Part shown: positions 9,135-17,657 of the stretch, piece by piece | How positions within the stretch are numbered: position 1 is the first letter of the stretch | Layout of the letters: each line of letters starts with the position of its first letter | Source of the DNA: Roseomonas sp. AR75 | GTDB lineage: Bacteria > Pseudomonadota > Alphaproteobacteria > Acetobacterales > Acetobacteraceae | Assembly (NCBI RefSeq): GCF_005222815.1 | Contig: NZ_STGB01000004.1 | Location: forward strand, 186,001-250,000 | Direction: 5' to 3' | Length of the DNA stretch: 64,000 bases | Position numbers and translations under genes: made by a program | The notes under the pieces: generated by a model | The model's input: only the letters and a program-made list of their open reading frames with translations | Database searches by the model: none | What the model was told of the DNA's origin: nothing

Positions 9135-9593
9135 ATGGGCGATACCATCGAAGGCGCGCAGAACGTCCCGGCGAAGGACGTGTTCATGAAGGTCGGGGAC
9201 CTCGCCGCGCTCGGGAACCTGATCAAGCATTGGTCCACCGGCGACATCAAATACACCGGCGGCAAGGTCATCCCACGGCCCACGGACGAGAACGACGTCG
9301 ACGGGCTGCGCAAGGCGCTGGAAACGATGGTGGTCGGCGCGACGATCCCGGACAGCATCAAGAGGGTGCGGCTGATCGATTACGGCGAGGACGAAATGGT
9401 CCTGCGCATCCCGCCCCGGACACTCATCGAGAGCACGGAGGCGAAGCTCGCGCAGGAGAATCAACCATACACGATCCCGACCTTCTATCTTGCGTCGCCG
9501 ATCGCGGGTTCGCAGGCGGTCGACCCGGTGGAAGCCAAGCTCACGCTCCACGCGAAGCGCATCGGCGACTACACCATCGCGCATTGCGAGTAG
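9135..9593 (+). CDS. small acidic protein, partner of the peroxidase (unknown function)
   Basis: The 152-residue soluble protein is not recognised. It starts 26 bases after the peroxidase with a good GAAGGAG site, so the two are very likely co-transcribed. It has no signal peptide or membrane segment, is rich in charged residues, and ends in the sequence HAKRIGDYTIAHCE. The middle (IPDSIKRVRLIDYGEDEMVLRIPPR, not quoted in full elsewhere) reads like a small alpha/beta fold. It might be an accessory subunit or a substrate of the peroxidase; this is inference only. It ends 7 bases from the convergent SARP-type gene. Confidence 0.75.
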   Translation: MGDTIEGAQNVPAKDVFMKVGDLAALGNLIKHWSTGDIKYTGGKVIPRPTDENDVDGLRKALETMVVGATIPDSIKRVRLIDYGEDEMVLRIPPRTLIESTEAKLAQENQPYTIPTFYLASPIAGSQAVDPVEAKLTLHAKRIGDYTIAHCE

Positions 9594-9600
9594 CGCGCCG

Positions 9601-11664
9601 TCAGCCCTCGTACCACTGGCCGAAGGCGATACCTTCGGCCGGTATTCCGGCGCCGGCCACGCCGCGGCGCAGGCGTTCCCAACTCGCCGCGTCGGCGAAG
9701 GGGTACTGGTGCAGCAGCCAGCGCCCCATCGCCTGCTCGCTCGCCGCACCCTCGCCGACCCATGCGGCGCGCACCAGCTCGAAGAAGCGGCTGGCGGCTG
9801 CGCGTGCCTCCTCCTGCCGGCCGAGATTCCACAAGGCCGCCGCGCGCCAGGCAGGCAAGGTGCGGATGACGTCCTCCGCGCGGTCGCATGCGGCGATCGT
9901 CGCGGCATCGTCGCCGCGCAGATACGCGACGACGACCTGGTATCCCCAGAAGGTGGCCGACGGGATCAGCGCCATCTCAAGCGCCGTCTCGGCCAGGCGC
10001 TGCGCCTCCTCGTGCTGCGCGGAGAAGGCGTGGTAGAGCGCGGCGGAAATCAGCGTCCAGCTGTCATGCGGATTGAGCTTCACCGCCCGGCGCATGTGCG
10101 GCGCTGCCGCATCGCCCTGCCCGGCCAGCGCCAGCGCCCAGCCCAGCACCAGTTGGGCGCGCGAATCCACCTGATCGAGCGCCACTGCCCGGCGCGCCAG
10201 CGCCAGGGACCGCGCCTCCGTGTCGCGATTGCGCCAGGAACCGGGATTGGCGATGTGGCCGCCATTGTAGCTCTGCGCCAGGCTGCTGTAGGCGGGCGAG
10301 AAGGTCGGGTCTTCGGCGATCGCCTCCTCGAAGAGCTGTCGCGCCCTTCCGTACCGATCGCCGCGGAAGCCGCGCATCACGGACTGGCCGAGCAGCCAGC
10401 GGTCATGCGCCGCCAGGGCCACGCCGCGCTGCAGCGGCAGGCTGGCCAGCCGCGCGGCGGAGACATGGCCCCTGAGCGAGGTGGCGATGCTGCGGACCAG
10501 CTCGCGCTGGGCGTCGAACCAGGTGGCGAGGTCGATGTCGGAACGCTCGCTCCAGATGACCACGCCGCTGCCGGCCTCGCGGATGGTCAGCACCAGGCTG
10601 ATCGCCGCGCCGGACTGGTAGGCGACGGCGCTGACGGCGTAACGGCTGGACGCGCGCTCCATCCCGGGCGCAGCCGGGCCGGGCACGACCCCATCGACCA
10701 CGAACCATTCGCGGAACCGGACCAGGCAGGCGATGAGGTCGTGGCGGAAGCCGCGTACCAGATGGCTGCGGTCGTCCGCGACGCCGTGCTCGAGAAAGGG
10801 CTCGACGAAGAGCGCCATGCGCGTTCCGCCCGGCTGGGCCGGCGGCTTCGGCGGCAGGGTGTGCGACTCTGCCGGTGCCGGCGCAGGTGCCGGCGCGATG
10901 CGGCCGGCCTTGATCTCCGCCACCAGCGCCTGGGTCGGCGCCGAGGGCTCCATGTCGTAGTCCTCGCCGAGCAGGTTCCATAGCGTCTCATAGGCGCGCA
11001 GCGCGCCCGCCGTGTCGCCGTCGCGCGCCGCATCCAGCATGACGCGCCGGCACGCCGCTTCGTGCGTCGGGTCGAGGTTGAGCAGCGCGCGCGCTGCGCT
11101 GCGCGCGGCCTGACCATCGTCCAGCAGCCGCTCGAGCCCGGCGAGCAGGCGTTCCTGCAGCGACTGCCGCTGGGTGCGCAGCCAGGAGCCGAAGGCCGGG
11201 TCGAGGTCGTCGAAGCCGTCCAGGAATCGTTCGGCGAGGCCGGGCGCGTCCAGCAGGCGCGGCGGCACGACGCCCGCGGCCAGGGCGGCCAGAACGGCCT
11301 CGACATCGTGTCGCAGCAGCCCGGGCGCGAGGCAGAGCGTCAGCCGCTCCGCCAGCAGCGCGCCCTCCGGCAGCACCTCGCGCAGTTCGTGCACAACCTG
11401 CCGCAGCGAAGCGCGGGCTTTCTCTTCCGAACTCTCGCTCCAGAGCAGGCCGGCGATGCGCTCGCGGGTCAACTCCTGGTTGTCTGCCAGGGCGAGGCAG
11501 GCCAGCACGGCCCGCGCCTTGCGGTTGCGAAGCCGCAATTCGTCGGACTTGCTCACGAGGCGGACGGCGCCAAGCAGCGTCAGCGTGAGCGAAGACGTGT
11601 CGGTATCGGCACGCAGCGCGGCGCCGGCCTCTTCCTCCAATGACTCGCGCAGGATGGGCGGCAT
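9601..11664 (-). CDS. SARP-type regulator: winged helix, BTAD and TPR repeats
   Basis: The 687-residue protein begins with an OmpR-like winged helix (about 25-105, with LRNRKARAVLACLALA), then a bacterial transcriptional activator domain (about 110-250). A proline/alanine linker follows, then a region resembling the TolB-like segment of adenylate-cyclase-associated proteins (from MALFVEPFLEHG), and TPR-like helices to the C-terminus (RALALD and AVKLNPHDSW-type units). Proteins with this head are pathway-specific activators of natural-product clusters in actinomycetes; in proteobacteria their roles are less known. It lies 20 bases downstream of the YcaO gene, probably in one operon, and is the likely local regulator of the island. 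Confidence 0.85.
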   Translation of the reverse strand: MPPILRESLEEEAGAALRADTDTSSLTLTLLGAVRLVSKSDELRLRNRKARAVLACLALADNQELTRERIAGLLWSESSEEKARASLRQVVHELREVLPEGALLAERLTLCLAPGLLRHDVEAVLAALAAGVVPPRLLDAPGLAERFLDGFDDLDPAFGSWLRTQRQSLQERLLAGLERLLDDGQAARSAARALLNLDPTHEAACRRVMLDAARDGDTAGALRAYETLWNLLGEDYDMEPSAPTQALVAEIKAGRIAPAPAPAPAESHTLPPKPPAQPGGTRMALFVEPFLEHGVADDRSHLVRGFRHDLIACLVRFREWFVVDGVVPGPAAPGMERASSRYAVSAVAYQSGAAISLVLTIREAGSGVVIWSERSDIDLATWFDAQRELVRSIATSLRGHVSAARLASLPLQRGVALAAHDRWLLGQSVMRGFRGDRYGRARQLFEEAIAEDPTFSPAYSSLAQSYNGGHIANPGSWRNRDTEARSLALARRAVALDQVDSRAQLVLGWALALAGQGDAAAPHMRRAVKLNPHDSWTLISAALYHAFSAQHEEAQRLAETALEMALIPSATFWGYQVVVAYLRGDDAATIAACDRAEDVIRTLPAWRAAALWNLGRQEEARAAASRFFELVRAAWVGEGAASEQAMGRWLLHQYPFADAASWERLRRGVAGAGIPAEGIAFGQWYEG

Positions 11665-11684
11665 CTCATCCAGCTTACGTCGTT

Positions 11685-12926
11685 TCAGGAAAACAAGGGA
11701 ACCCGCAACCGGTAGCCTGGGCCACCGCCGGTCTCGGCGATCGCATGGGCGAGGCGTGGCGGCAGGTCGTCCGAGGGCTCCGCGGCAAGGCCCGGCACGA
11801 TCACCCGCACGACCGGCACGCCGACGCGATCATGGTCGTGCGCGTGCAGCCACACGGCATGGCCCTGCCTGGCAAGCAGGCCCGCGATGCCGGCGAAGGC
11901 CTGCTCTGGCGCGGCGCCGACCCAGGCGCCGGCCGATGGCGCCAGTCCGGACGCCGGCGGCAGGCAATCGGCCGCCCGGATGCGGGCGTGGCGGCAGAGA
12001 TGGATGCGGTCGCGCGCGTTGAGCGCAGCCTCCCCCTCCGCCGCGCGCTTGGCCTGGGCGAGCAGCACGGCAAGTTCGTTCTGCGCCATTTCCAACACCG
12101 CCGCGCGCGCGGCCTCCGCCGCACCTCGCCGTGCCGCGGTGCCGCAGCAGAAGCCCTCGCCCGAAGCGTCGAAGGACAGCGCGGCGATCACCGGGATGGC
12201 CTTGTCCTGCGAGATGTCGAGAAGTCGGACCCGGCGCGTTGCCCCGCCGAGCCGCAGCAGAGTCTGCTCTGCCAGCCTGGCGGCTTCGTGCCCGCTCTCG
12301 ATCGGCCGTGCCACGCGGCCGCCGCGCCACCACAGCGCCACCGCGTCGCGCTCCAGCACTTCGAGCAGTGCGGAGAGCCGGGCAGCGGCCTCCGTCGGAC
12401 CTGCCGCGCAGCCGATGCTGAGCGGCGCGGGCGCGGCGAGGCGGCGACGGTGCGACGGGCGCCGGTAGAGCAGGTCACGCGGCAGGCGATGGGTCTGGCC
12501 ACGCGGCCATTCGTGCACCGCCGCGTCGTCGGGCGCCTCTCCGCCGTCCCCTGTCCGGCGCGCTGGAATGTCCAGCTGCGCCAGCCGTTCGGCTGCCTCC
12601 CCCATGCAGGCGGCGAAGGCGGCGCCGGGGTCAAGTCCCACGCCGGAGACGGCGAAGCGCCCCCATGCCGGGTCCTCCGCCGGGACGGCAGGCTGCAACT
12701 CGGCACCGACCGTGCAGAGACCTGGGCGTAGCGGATGCAGCAGCCCGAAGACGCGCGTGCAGGCGCAGGCGATCCGCAGCAACGCCAGACGATCGGTGCG
12801 GCGTTCCGGCGGCATCGCCGCATCCCAGCCGAGCCAGGCAAGCAGCCGCTGTCCGCCCGGGTCAGCTTCCTTCCCAGCCAGGAGGCGCGCCGCCTGTTCC
12901 AGCGCGCGGTGCGGGATCGGCTGCAT
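11685..12926 (-). CDS. YcaO-domain protein (candidate azoline/thioamide-forming ATPase)
   Basis: The 413-residue protein has YcaO hallmarks: a first helix CMGEAAERLAQ, a second ATP/Mg motif SALLEVLERDAVALWW after GCAAGPTEAAA, and a third AAVLEMAQNEL. These supply the Glu, Arg and Gln residues used to bind and cleave ATP. YcaO enzymes activate a peptide backbone amide to form azolines, thioamides or amidines in RiPP pathways; some act on ribosomal protein S12. The proline-rich PxPxP tail of classic cyclodehydratases is absent (it ends RLRVPLFS). No E1-like partner, TfuA or obvious precursor peptide was found nearby. It is transcribed away from the rightward run of the island. Confidence 0.85.
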   Translation of the reverse strand: MQPIPHRALEQAARLLAGKEADPGGQRLLAWLGWDAAMPPERRTDRLALLRIACACTRVFGLLHPLRPGLCTVGAELQPAVPAEDPAWGRFAVSGVGLDPGAAFAACMGEAAERLAQLDIPARRTGDGGEAPDDAAVHEWPRGQTHRLPRDLLYRRPSHRRRLAAPAPLSIGCAAGPTEAAARLSALLEVLERDAVALWWRGGRVARPIESGHEAARLAEQTLLRLGGATRRVRLLDISQDKAIPVIAALSFDASGEGFCCGTAARRGAAEAARAAVLEMAQNELAVLLAQAKRAAEGEAALNARDRIHLCRHARIRAADCLPPASGLAPSAGAWVGAAPEQAFAGIAGLLARQGHAVWLHAHDHDRVGVPVVRVIVPGLAAEPSDDLPPRLAHAIAETGGGPGYRLRVPLFS

Positions 12927-13009
12927 GGCACGCTCCGCGATGGCCGGGTCAGGCTAGCGCAACCGGCTCGATTCACGCAGGCCTCACGCGGCGGGGGCAA
13001 TGAGAGGCG

Positions 13010-13486
13010 ATGCTGCCGCCGCCAGCCAACCCGTCGAATGGCTTCGTCCTCGCCATGCGCGGGCGGTTGGTGCTGCACGCCGGACCACGACGGCGTCGCC
13101 GGGGTGCTGTCGTGTCCCTCGTTGTGTCACGCTTCGGCCACGGCGGCAGCCTGCTCGCGATCGCCCTCACCGAACTCGGCCAGCAGCCGACCGGTGCGAT
13201 ATCCGCGCTCCCCCGGGTGACGCTGCTCGGCGAGTGGGCGGGGCCGAACCGAGCCGGGCGTGGCGTGGAGTTCGAACTCCTCGCAACCTTGCCGCCGCGC
13301 CTGGCCCTGGTCGGTCGATGGCGGGCCTCTGCCGGACGGGTCCGGCTTCGCGGCTCCGCGCCGGCGCTGCGCCTCGTCGGCGCGGGGCAGCTGCGCGGCG
13401 GGCGGAGTTGGCGGCTGGTCGCCCTGCAATGCTTCTGGATCGGCGAGCATCATGCCGCCACTGACGCTGGGATCACGCTGGGCTGA
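13010..13486 (+). CDS. hypothetical protein, basic, beta-rich
   Basis: The 158-residue protein is not recognised. Third-position G/C is high in this frame, and a GAGAGG site lies just before the start, though closer than usual. It has a basic stretch (GPRRRRRG), alternating hydrophobic strands and no signal peptide. It is the first gene of the rightward run, divergent from the YcaO operon across an 83-base gap that must hold both promoters. An overlapping frame also stays open, so coding assignment is moderate. Confidence 0.55.
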   Translation: MLPPPANPSNGFVLAMRGRLVLHAGPRRRRRGAVVSLVVSRFGHGGSLLAIALTELGQQPTGAISALPRVTLLGEWAGPNRAGRGVEFELLATLPPRLALVGRWRASAGRVRLRGSAPALRLVGAGQLRGGRSWRLVALQCFWIGEHHAATDAGITLG

Positions 13487-13538
13487 CGCCTCGGCCTCCA
13501 CCCTGCCTTCATCGCCAGGCAGGCAGGAGGAGGTCGCG

Positions 13539-14516
13539 ATGAAGCGCGGCGCGCAGCACTCGATCAGGCGGATGGCCGTGCTGGCCACGGGCCTCGCTCT
13601 CGCCGGCTGCGGCAGCGCGGCGGTGGTCATGGAGCCGGTCCCCGCCGCTGGCACCGCCAGCTTCGCCCAGGCACTCGCCGCCGCCGAGCGCGGCGCCATC
13701 CCGCTCGCGGTGCCGATCAGCCGGCTGACGGTGAGGCAGCAGGCGCGGCAGCCGAACGCGCCTGCCGGCCCCGCGCAGTACGAGCTTGCGGCGGTGTGGA
13801 TCGAGAGCACGCTGCGCTTCCGCGCCGCGCCCTATCAGGATTTCTTCTCCCGGAACGTGCTGGCGATCACGACGGAGAAGAACACCGCCGTGCCGCTGAC
13901 GGTTGGCAACACCTTCACCGATCAGACGGTGCAGCGGATCACCGAGGTCGGCCAGGTGGTCGGCGCGGTGGTCGGGCTGGCTTCCGGCGTGCGGCCCGCT
14001 GGCGCGGCCGGCGCTGCCGCCGCTCCGCAGCCGGGGCGCCGAGATGACTGCTCGGGCGCGGTCCTGCCGGCGTTCTTCATCGATCTCGACCGCGCGGCGT
14101 TGCTGGACGGCGTGCCGCGCGCGGTGCCGGGGGCGAATGGCTGCTTCACCTGGTCGCTCGAGCGCAGCGGGCCGACCGGAGGGGCCGATGGCAGCGTGAG
14201 CCGGGACGACTTCCGCGCCTTCCTCGAACAGCCCGCGGCGCGCCGTGCGCGTGCCTTTCCGGTCCCAAGCTGTCTGCCGGTGCGCCTGACCGTGCGGCGC
14301 CGCGGGATGCAGAACGACGCCTTCGCAGCAACCGTGACGGCGGCCGACCCCGACCGACTGCTGCTCTACCCGGTCCCCGAGAACGGCAGGATCGCGATGC
14401 ACCCGAACTGCGGCGCCGATCTCACCAACCAGGCGGTGGATCGCTGGGCCACGGCCTTCCAGGCGCTCTCGGAGATCAACACGCAGATCCAGGCCATCGG
14501 CAAGGCGGCGGATTAG
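13539..14516 (+). CDS. lipoprotein of unknown function (first lipoprotein-subtilase pair)
   Basis: The 325-residue protein has an AGGAGGAGG ribosome site and a lipoprotein signal ending in ALAGCG, placing the acylated Cys near residue 24. The mature part has no recognised domain. It contains an internal Ala/Gly-rich stretch (about 145-170) that may lie in or on the membrane, and four later cysteines that could pair. It is followed 86 bases on by a subtilase. A second lipoprotein-subtilase pair lies at 20001-23689, which suggests a shared function at the cell envelope. Confidence 0.8.
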   Translation: MKRGAQHSIRRMAVLATGLALAGCGSAAVVMEPVPAAGTASFAQALAAAERGAIPLAVPISRLTVRQQARQPNAPAGPAQYELAAVWIESTLRFRAAPYQDFFSRNVLAITTEKNTAVPLTVGNTFTDQTVQRITEVGQVVGAVVGLASGVRPAGAAGAAAAPQPGRRDDCSGAVLPAFFIDLDRAALLDGVPRAVPGANGCFTWSLERSGPTGGADGSVSRDDFRAFLEQPAARRARAFPVPSCLPVRLTVRRRGMQNDAFAATVTAADPDRLLLYPVPENGRIAMHPNCGADLTNQAVDRWATAFQALSEINTQIQAIGKAAD

Positions 14517-14602
14517 AGGAACACGTCCCCTCCCTTGCCGACAGCAGGGGTGTCGTTCCGCAGCCGGTTGGCGCGCTGCGCTGAATGAGGAGAACGCTTG
14601 CC

Positions 14603-16108
14603 ATGGCGTACACCTACAAGGTCCGCGGCCGCACCGTGCGGCTCAATCCCGATCCTGGCTTCGTCGCAGTGCGCTATCATGACAGCTTCCCGAACAGCGG
14701 ACGGGCCCGTGCGGTCGCCGCCGTGGAGGGCCTGCATTCTTTCGAGACGCGGACCGAAGTACCGGATGAGCGGCTGACCCTCATTCCGCTCGCGCCGCCG
14801 GCAAGCGGCGGACCAGGACCGGTCGCCGCCATGGCTGCGCTCGACGGCCAGCCCGAGGTCGCGAAGGCGCTGCCGGTCCTGCGGTTCGGCGCTGCGCGCG
14901 CGGTACCGACCGAGCGGATCCTCCTCTCGCTGCATGACCCGGCGCGCATTGGAGAGGTGCTGACGCGCCACGGGCTGCGCGAACTCCGCCGCAGCGAAGC
15001 CCTCATCATCGCGGCCGCACCGGACGACGCCGATGTCTTCGCGCTGTGCCGCGCGCTCGACAAGGATCCGGACGTCATCTACGCGGAGCCGGACTTCGCC
15101 ATCTTCGGCAATCGCCCGAACGAGCAGCCCGCAAGCGGGGCGCCGGATCCTATGCTGGACCGGCAGTACGCGCTGACGATCACCGGCGCGCTTGATGTGC
15201 AGGCCATCGTGCAGGGCGATGCCGCGATCCGGATTGCCGTGCTCGATGACGGCGTGGATGTCGGGCACCCGGATCTCGCACCGGCGGTGGCGGCGACCTA
15301 CGACGCCTTGGACCAGGACAGCTTCCAGCAGCCCAATGACTGGGACTCGCACGGCACCTGCTGCGCGGGGCTGGCGGCAGCCGTGGCGGGGAACGGCCTT
15401 GGCATCCGTGGTGTTGCCGCCGGCTGCTCGCTCGTCGCTGTCCGCCTCGCTCACAGCAGGGAGAAGGCCCGGAACTTGTGGATCACCTCCTCGGCCGTCA
15501 TGGCCGAAGCGCTACGATGGGCGTGGAAGGACGGGAAGGCCGATGTGCTCAGCAACAGCTGGGTGGCTCCACCGTCGGGCGCGATCATGGACCAGATCGA
15601 GGCGGCGCAGACCCAGGGCCGCAACGGGCGCGGCTGCGTCGTGCTCGCTGCTGCCGGCAACGAGGGCGGGCCCGTTGCATTTCCGGCCAGCTTCGACGGC
15701 GTGATCGCCGTGGCCGCCAGCAACCAGTTCGACAAGGTCAAGACCCACGACAGCGCCGATGGCGAGACCTGGTGGGGCAGCAACCACGGCCCGGAGATTG
15801 CGGTCGCGGCGCCCGGCGTCGCCAACATCACGACTTCGGTTCGCAGGAAGGCATCCGGCCCGGGCGTCTATGTCGACAGCTTCAACGGCACCTCCGCGGC
15901 GACGCCCATCGTCGCCGGGGCCTGCGCGCTGCTGCTCTCGCTGCGGCCCGACCTGAGTGCTGCGCAGGTTCGCGATCTGCTGTGCGCAACGGCCGACAGG
16001 ATCGGGCCATTTCCGTACAAGAACGGGCGCAACAATCACGCCGGCCATGGCCGCATCAATCTGCGCCGCGCCGTCGAGGCGGCACAGGCGCTTCCGCCAG
16101 CGCAGTGA
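14603..16108 (+). CDS. S8 subtilisin-family serine peptidase
   Basis: The 501-residue subtilase has catalytic D215 (AVLDDGVDVGHPDL), H250 (WDSHGTCCAG), oxyanion N353 (AAAGNEGG) and nucleophile S431 (FNGTSAATP). Residues about 100-170 look like an I9-type inhibitory propeptide. No signal peptide precedes it, so it may act in the cytoplasm, as RiPP-processing subtilases such as PatA do, or be exported by another route. The start at 14603 has GAGGAGAA 8 bases upstream. Two adjacent Cys follow the catalytic His (GTCC), which is uncommon. It sits directly before the diiron-acyltransferase-flavodoxin cassette. Confidence 0.93.
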   Translation: MAYTYKVRGRTVRLNPDPGFVAVRYHDSFPNSGRARAVAAVEGLHSFETRTEVPDERLTLIPLAPPASGGPGPVAAMAALDGQPEVAKALPVLRFGAARAVPTERILLSLHDPARIGEVLTRHGLRELRRSEALIIAAAPDDADVFALCRALDKDPDVIYAEPDFAIFGNRPNEQPASGAPDPMLDRQYALTITGALDVQAIVQGDAAIRIAVLDDGVDVGHPDLAPAVAATYDALDQDSFQQPNDWDSHGTCCAGLAAAVAGNGLGIRGVAAGCSLVAVRLAHSREKARNLWITSSAVMAEALRWAWKDGKADVLSNSWVAPPSGAIMDQIEAAQTQGRNGRGCVVLAAAGNEGGPVAFPASFDGVIAVAASNQFDKVKTHDSADGETWWGSNHGPEIAVAAPGVANITTSVRRKASGPGVYVDSFNGTSAATPIVAGACALLLSLRPDLSAAQVRDLLCATADRIGPFPYKNGRNNHAGHGRINLRRAVEAAQALPPAQ

Positions 16109-16154
16109 GCCGCGGTGCGCCGGCGAAACCGATAGGAAGAAGGATGTTGCAGGC

Positions 16155-16913
16155 ATGAGCATCGCCAGCGAGGTCGACCTCGGCTTCACGCCCGAGACCC
16201 TCTCCCCTGCAGAGCTTGTCGCCGCGCTCGACCGGCAGGTTGCCGCCATCATGGAGGAGATCGAACGGTCCGAACTGTGGGCTTGTCTCGCCGATCCTGC
16301 CACGCCGGACCTGCTGGTGCGCGCCACGCTGCGCGAGATCTACCTCGAGATCGCACTGTATCAGCCGACCGCGATCGAGGGTGCGGTACGCGCCATCGCG
16401 CAGTTTCCCCGCCAGATGCCGGTGGCTTGGTGGGACGAGATGCTGCGCCATCAGGTCGAGGAATTCGACCATGGCGAGATGGCTCTGCGCGACTATCACG
16501 CCTTCGGCGGCGATGCCGAAGCCGCGCGGCGGCGTCCCCCCTCCCCGAGCGCCTTCGCCGTCGGGGCGATCTGGACGATGATCGCCGAGCGGCGCGATCC
16601 GTTCCTTTACCTCGGTGCTGTCTATCTCTTTGACGCGCTGACCCCGATCGTGACGGCACGCGCAGCCGCCGCGCTCAGCGGCCGCCGGCTTGGCGCCACC
16701 GGGCTCGAGTTCATCACGCACCACGCGACGGCCGACGTCGCGCATGCCGAGCAGATCGCCCGGCTCATCGAGGATGTCGCGGGCCACTACCCGGCGCAGA
16801 AGGCCTCGATTGCTTATGGCTTCGCGTATTTCCGACATGTCTACCCGTTGCCATGCTGGCTCGCAGCGCTGCGAAGGGCGCGCCTTGAAATGGTCGCGGC
16901 GCAAGCATCATGA
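16155..16913 (+). CDS. haem-oxygenase-like diiron protein (HDO type)
   Basis: The 252-residue all-helical protein matches the TenA/haem-oxygenase-like fold with metal-ligand patterns of the iron-containing HDO group. Candidates are the Glu residues of LREIYLEI, E-x-x-H in HQVEEFDHGEM, and the final D-x-x-H in HHATADVAHAEQI. HDO enzymes use a diiron site and O2 for reactions such as fatty-acid decarboxylation (UndA), N-oxidation or C-C cleavage. The 3' end overlaps the next gene by 4 bases (ATGA), so it is translationally coupled to a FeeM-like acyltransferase, and a flavodoxin-like gene follows. An oxidation acting on an acyl-amino-acid or peptide is a fair guess. Confidence 0.75.
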   Translation: MSIASEVDLGFTPETLSPAELVAALDRQVAAIMEEIERSELWACLADPATPDLLVRATLREIYLEIALYQPTAIEGAVRAIAQFPRQMPVAWWDEMLRHQVEEFDHGEMALRDYHAFGGDAEAARRRPPSPSAFAVGAIWTMIAERRDPFLYLGAVYLFDALTPIVTARAAAALSGRRLGATGLEFITHHATADVAHAEQIARLIEDVAGHYPAQKASIAYGFAYFRHVYPLPCWLAALRRARLEMVAAQAS

Positions 16914-17653
16914 CGCCGGCCCGGGCCATGGGCGCACCGGAACCGAGGGAACCTTGCCCAGGCGACGCGCCGACCCACGTCGTCGTCCTTTGCGACAGCG
17001 CCGCGTTGCGCCGCGCCGTCTTCGCCTTCCGCTATCGGGTCTATGTCGAGCAGATGGGCCGGCGCCAGCGCCATGCCGACCACCTCCGCCGCCTGCTGGA
17101 GGAGCCGATGGACGCCGATGCGCGCAACTACGCCCTGCTGCGCGGCGAAGAGGTGGTCGCGACCATCCGTGCCAACGAAGCGGAAGACCCGGCGGCACGC
17201 TACTATCGCAAGCTCTACCGTCTCGACGCGCTCGGCCTCGCCTCGCTGGCAGCGGTACAGGTGACCACGAAGCTGATGCTTCGGCCGGAACTGCGCGGCA
17301 GCCTTGCGCTGGCCCGACTGCTCCTCCACTTCGGCGCTGAATCCTGCCGCCTCGGGATGCAGCTGGACGTGATGGACTGCAATGCCCCGCTGATCCCGAT
17401 GTTCGAACGCTTCGGCTACCATTCGTATTGCGGATGGGTGTTCCACAAGGAATTCGGCACCGTACGCGCGATGTTGTGCCCTGCGGATACCGGCGGCTAT
17501 CTGGCAGCCATCGGCAGCCCGCTTGCGAGGGCGCTCGGCAGCCGTGTCGCCGACGATGCGTTCGGCGGGTATGGCCTGCTGCGACGCATCGCGGAACGGC
17601 CTGCGACACCGGCGCTGCATGCAGCCTTCGCGCAACATGTCCGCCCCTTGTGA
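16910..17653 (+). CDS. FeeM/LuxI-like N-acyltransferase (GNAT fold)
   Basis: The 247-residue protein has the autoinducer-synthase-like GNAT core: FRYRVYVEQMGR near residue 40, the beta-bulge region EEVVATIRAN, and a late segment FERFGYHSYCGWVFHKEFG. FeeM-type enzymes join fatty-acyl groups from acyl carrier protein to amino acids such as tyrosine; LuxI relatives make acyl-homoserine lactones. The LuxI Arg/Trp pattern is incomplete, favouring FeeM-like. A C-terminal extension of about 60 residues is unassigned. It overlaps the diiron gene by 4 bases and is followed after 4 bases by the flavodoxin-like gene. Two such genes together suggest an acylated, oxidised small molecule or peptide. Confidence 0.75.
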   Translation: MTPARAMGAPEPREPCPGDAPTHVVVLCDSAALRRAVFAFRYRVYVEQMGRRQRHADHLRRLLEEPMDADARNYALLRGEEVVATIRANEAEDPAARYYRKLYRLDALGLASLAAVQVTTKLMLRPELRGSLALARLLLHFGAESCRLGMQLDVMDCNAPLIPMFERFGYHSYCGWVFHKEFGTVRAMLCPADTGGYLAAIGSPLARALGSRVADDAFGGYGLLRRIAERPATPALHAAFAQHVRPL

Positions 17654-17657
17654 GGGC

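Noticed and set aside
12927..13009. RiPP precursor peptide between YcaO and the divergent gene
   Set aside because: No short frame with a start, ribosome site and Cys/Ser/Thr-rich end is present in this gap.
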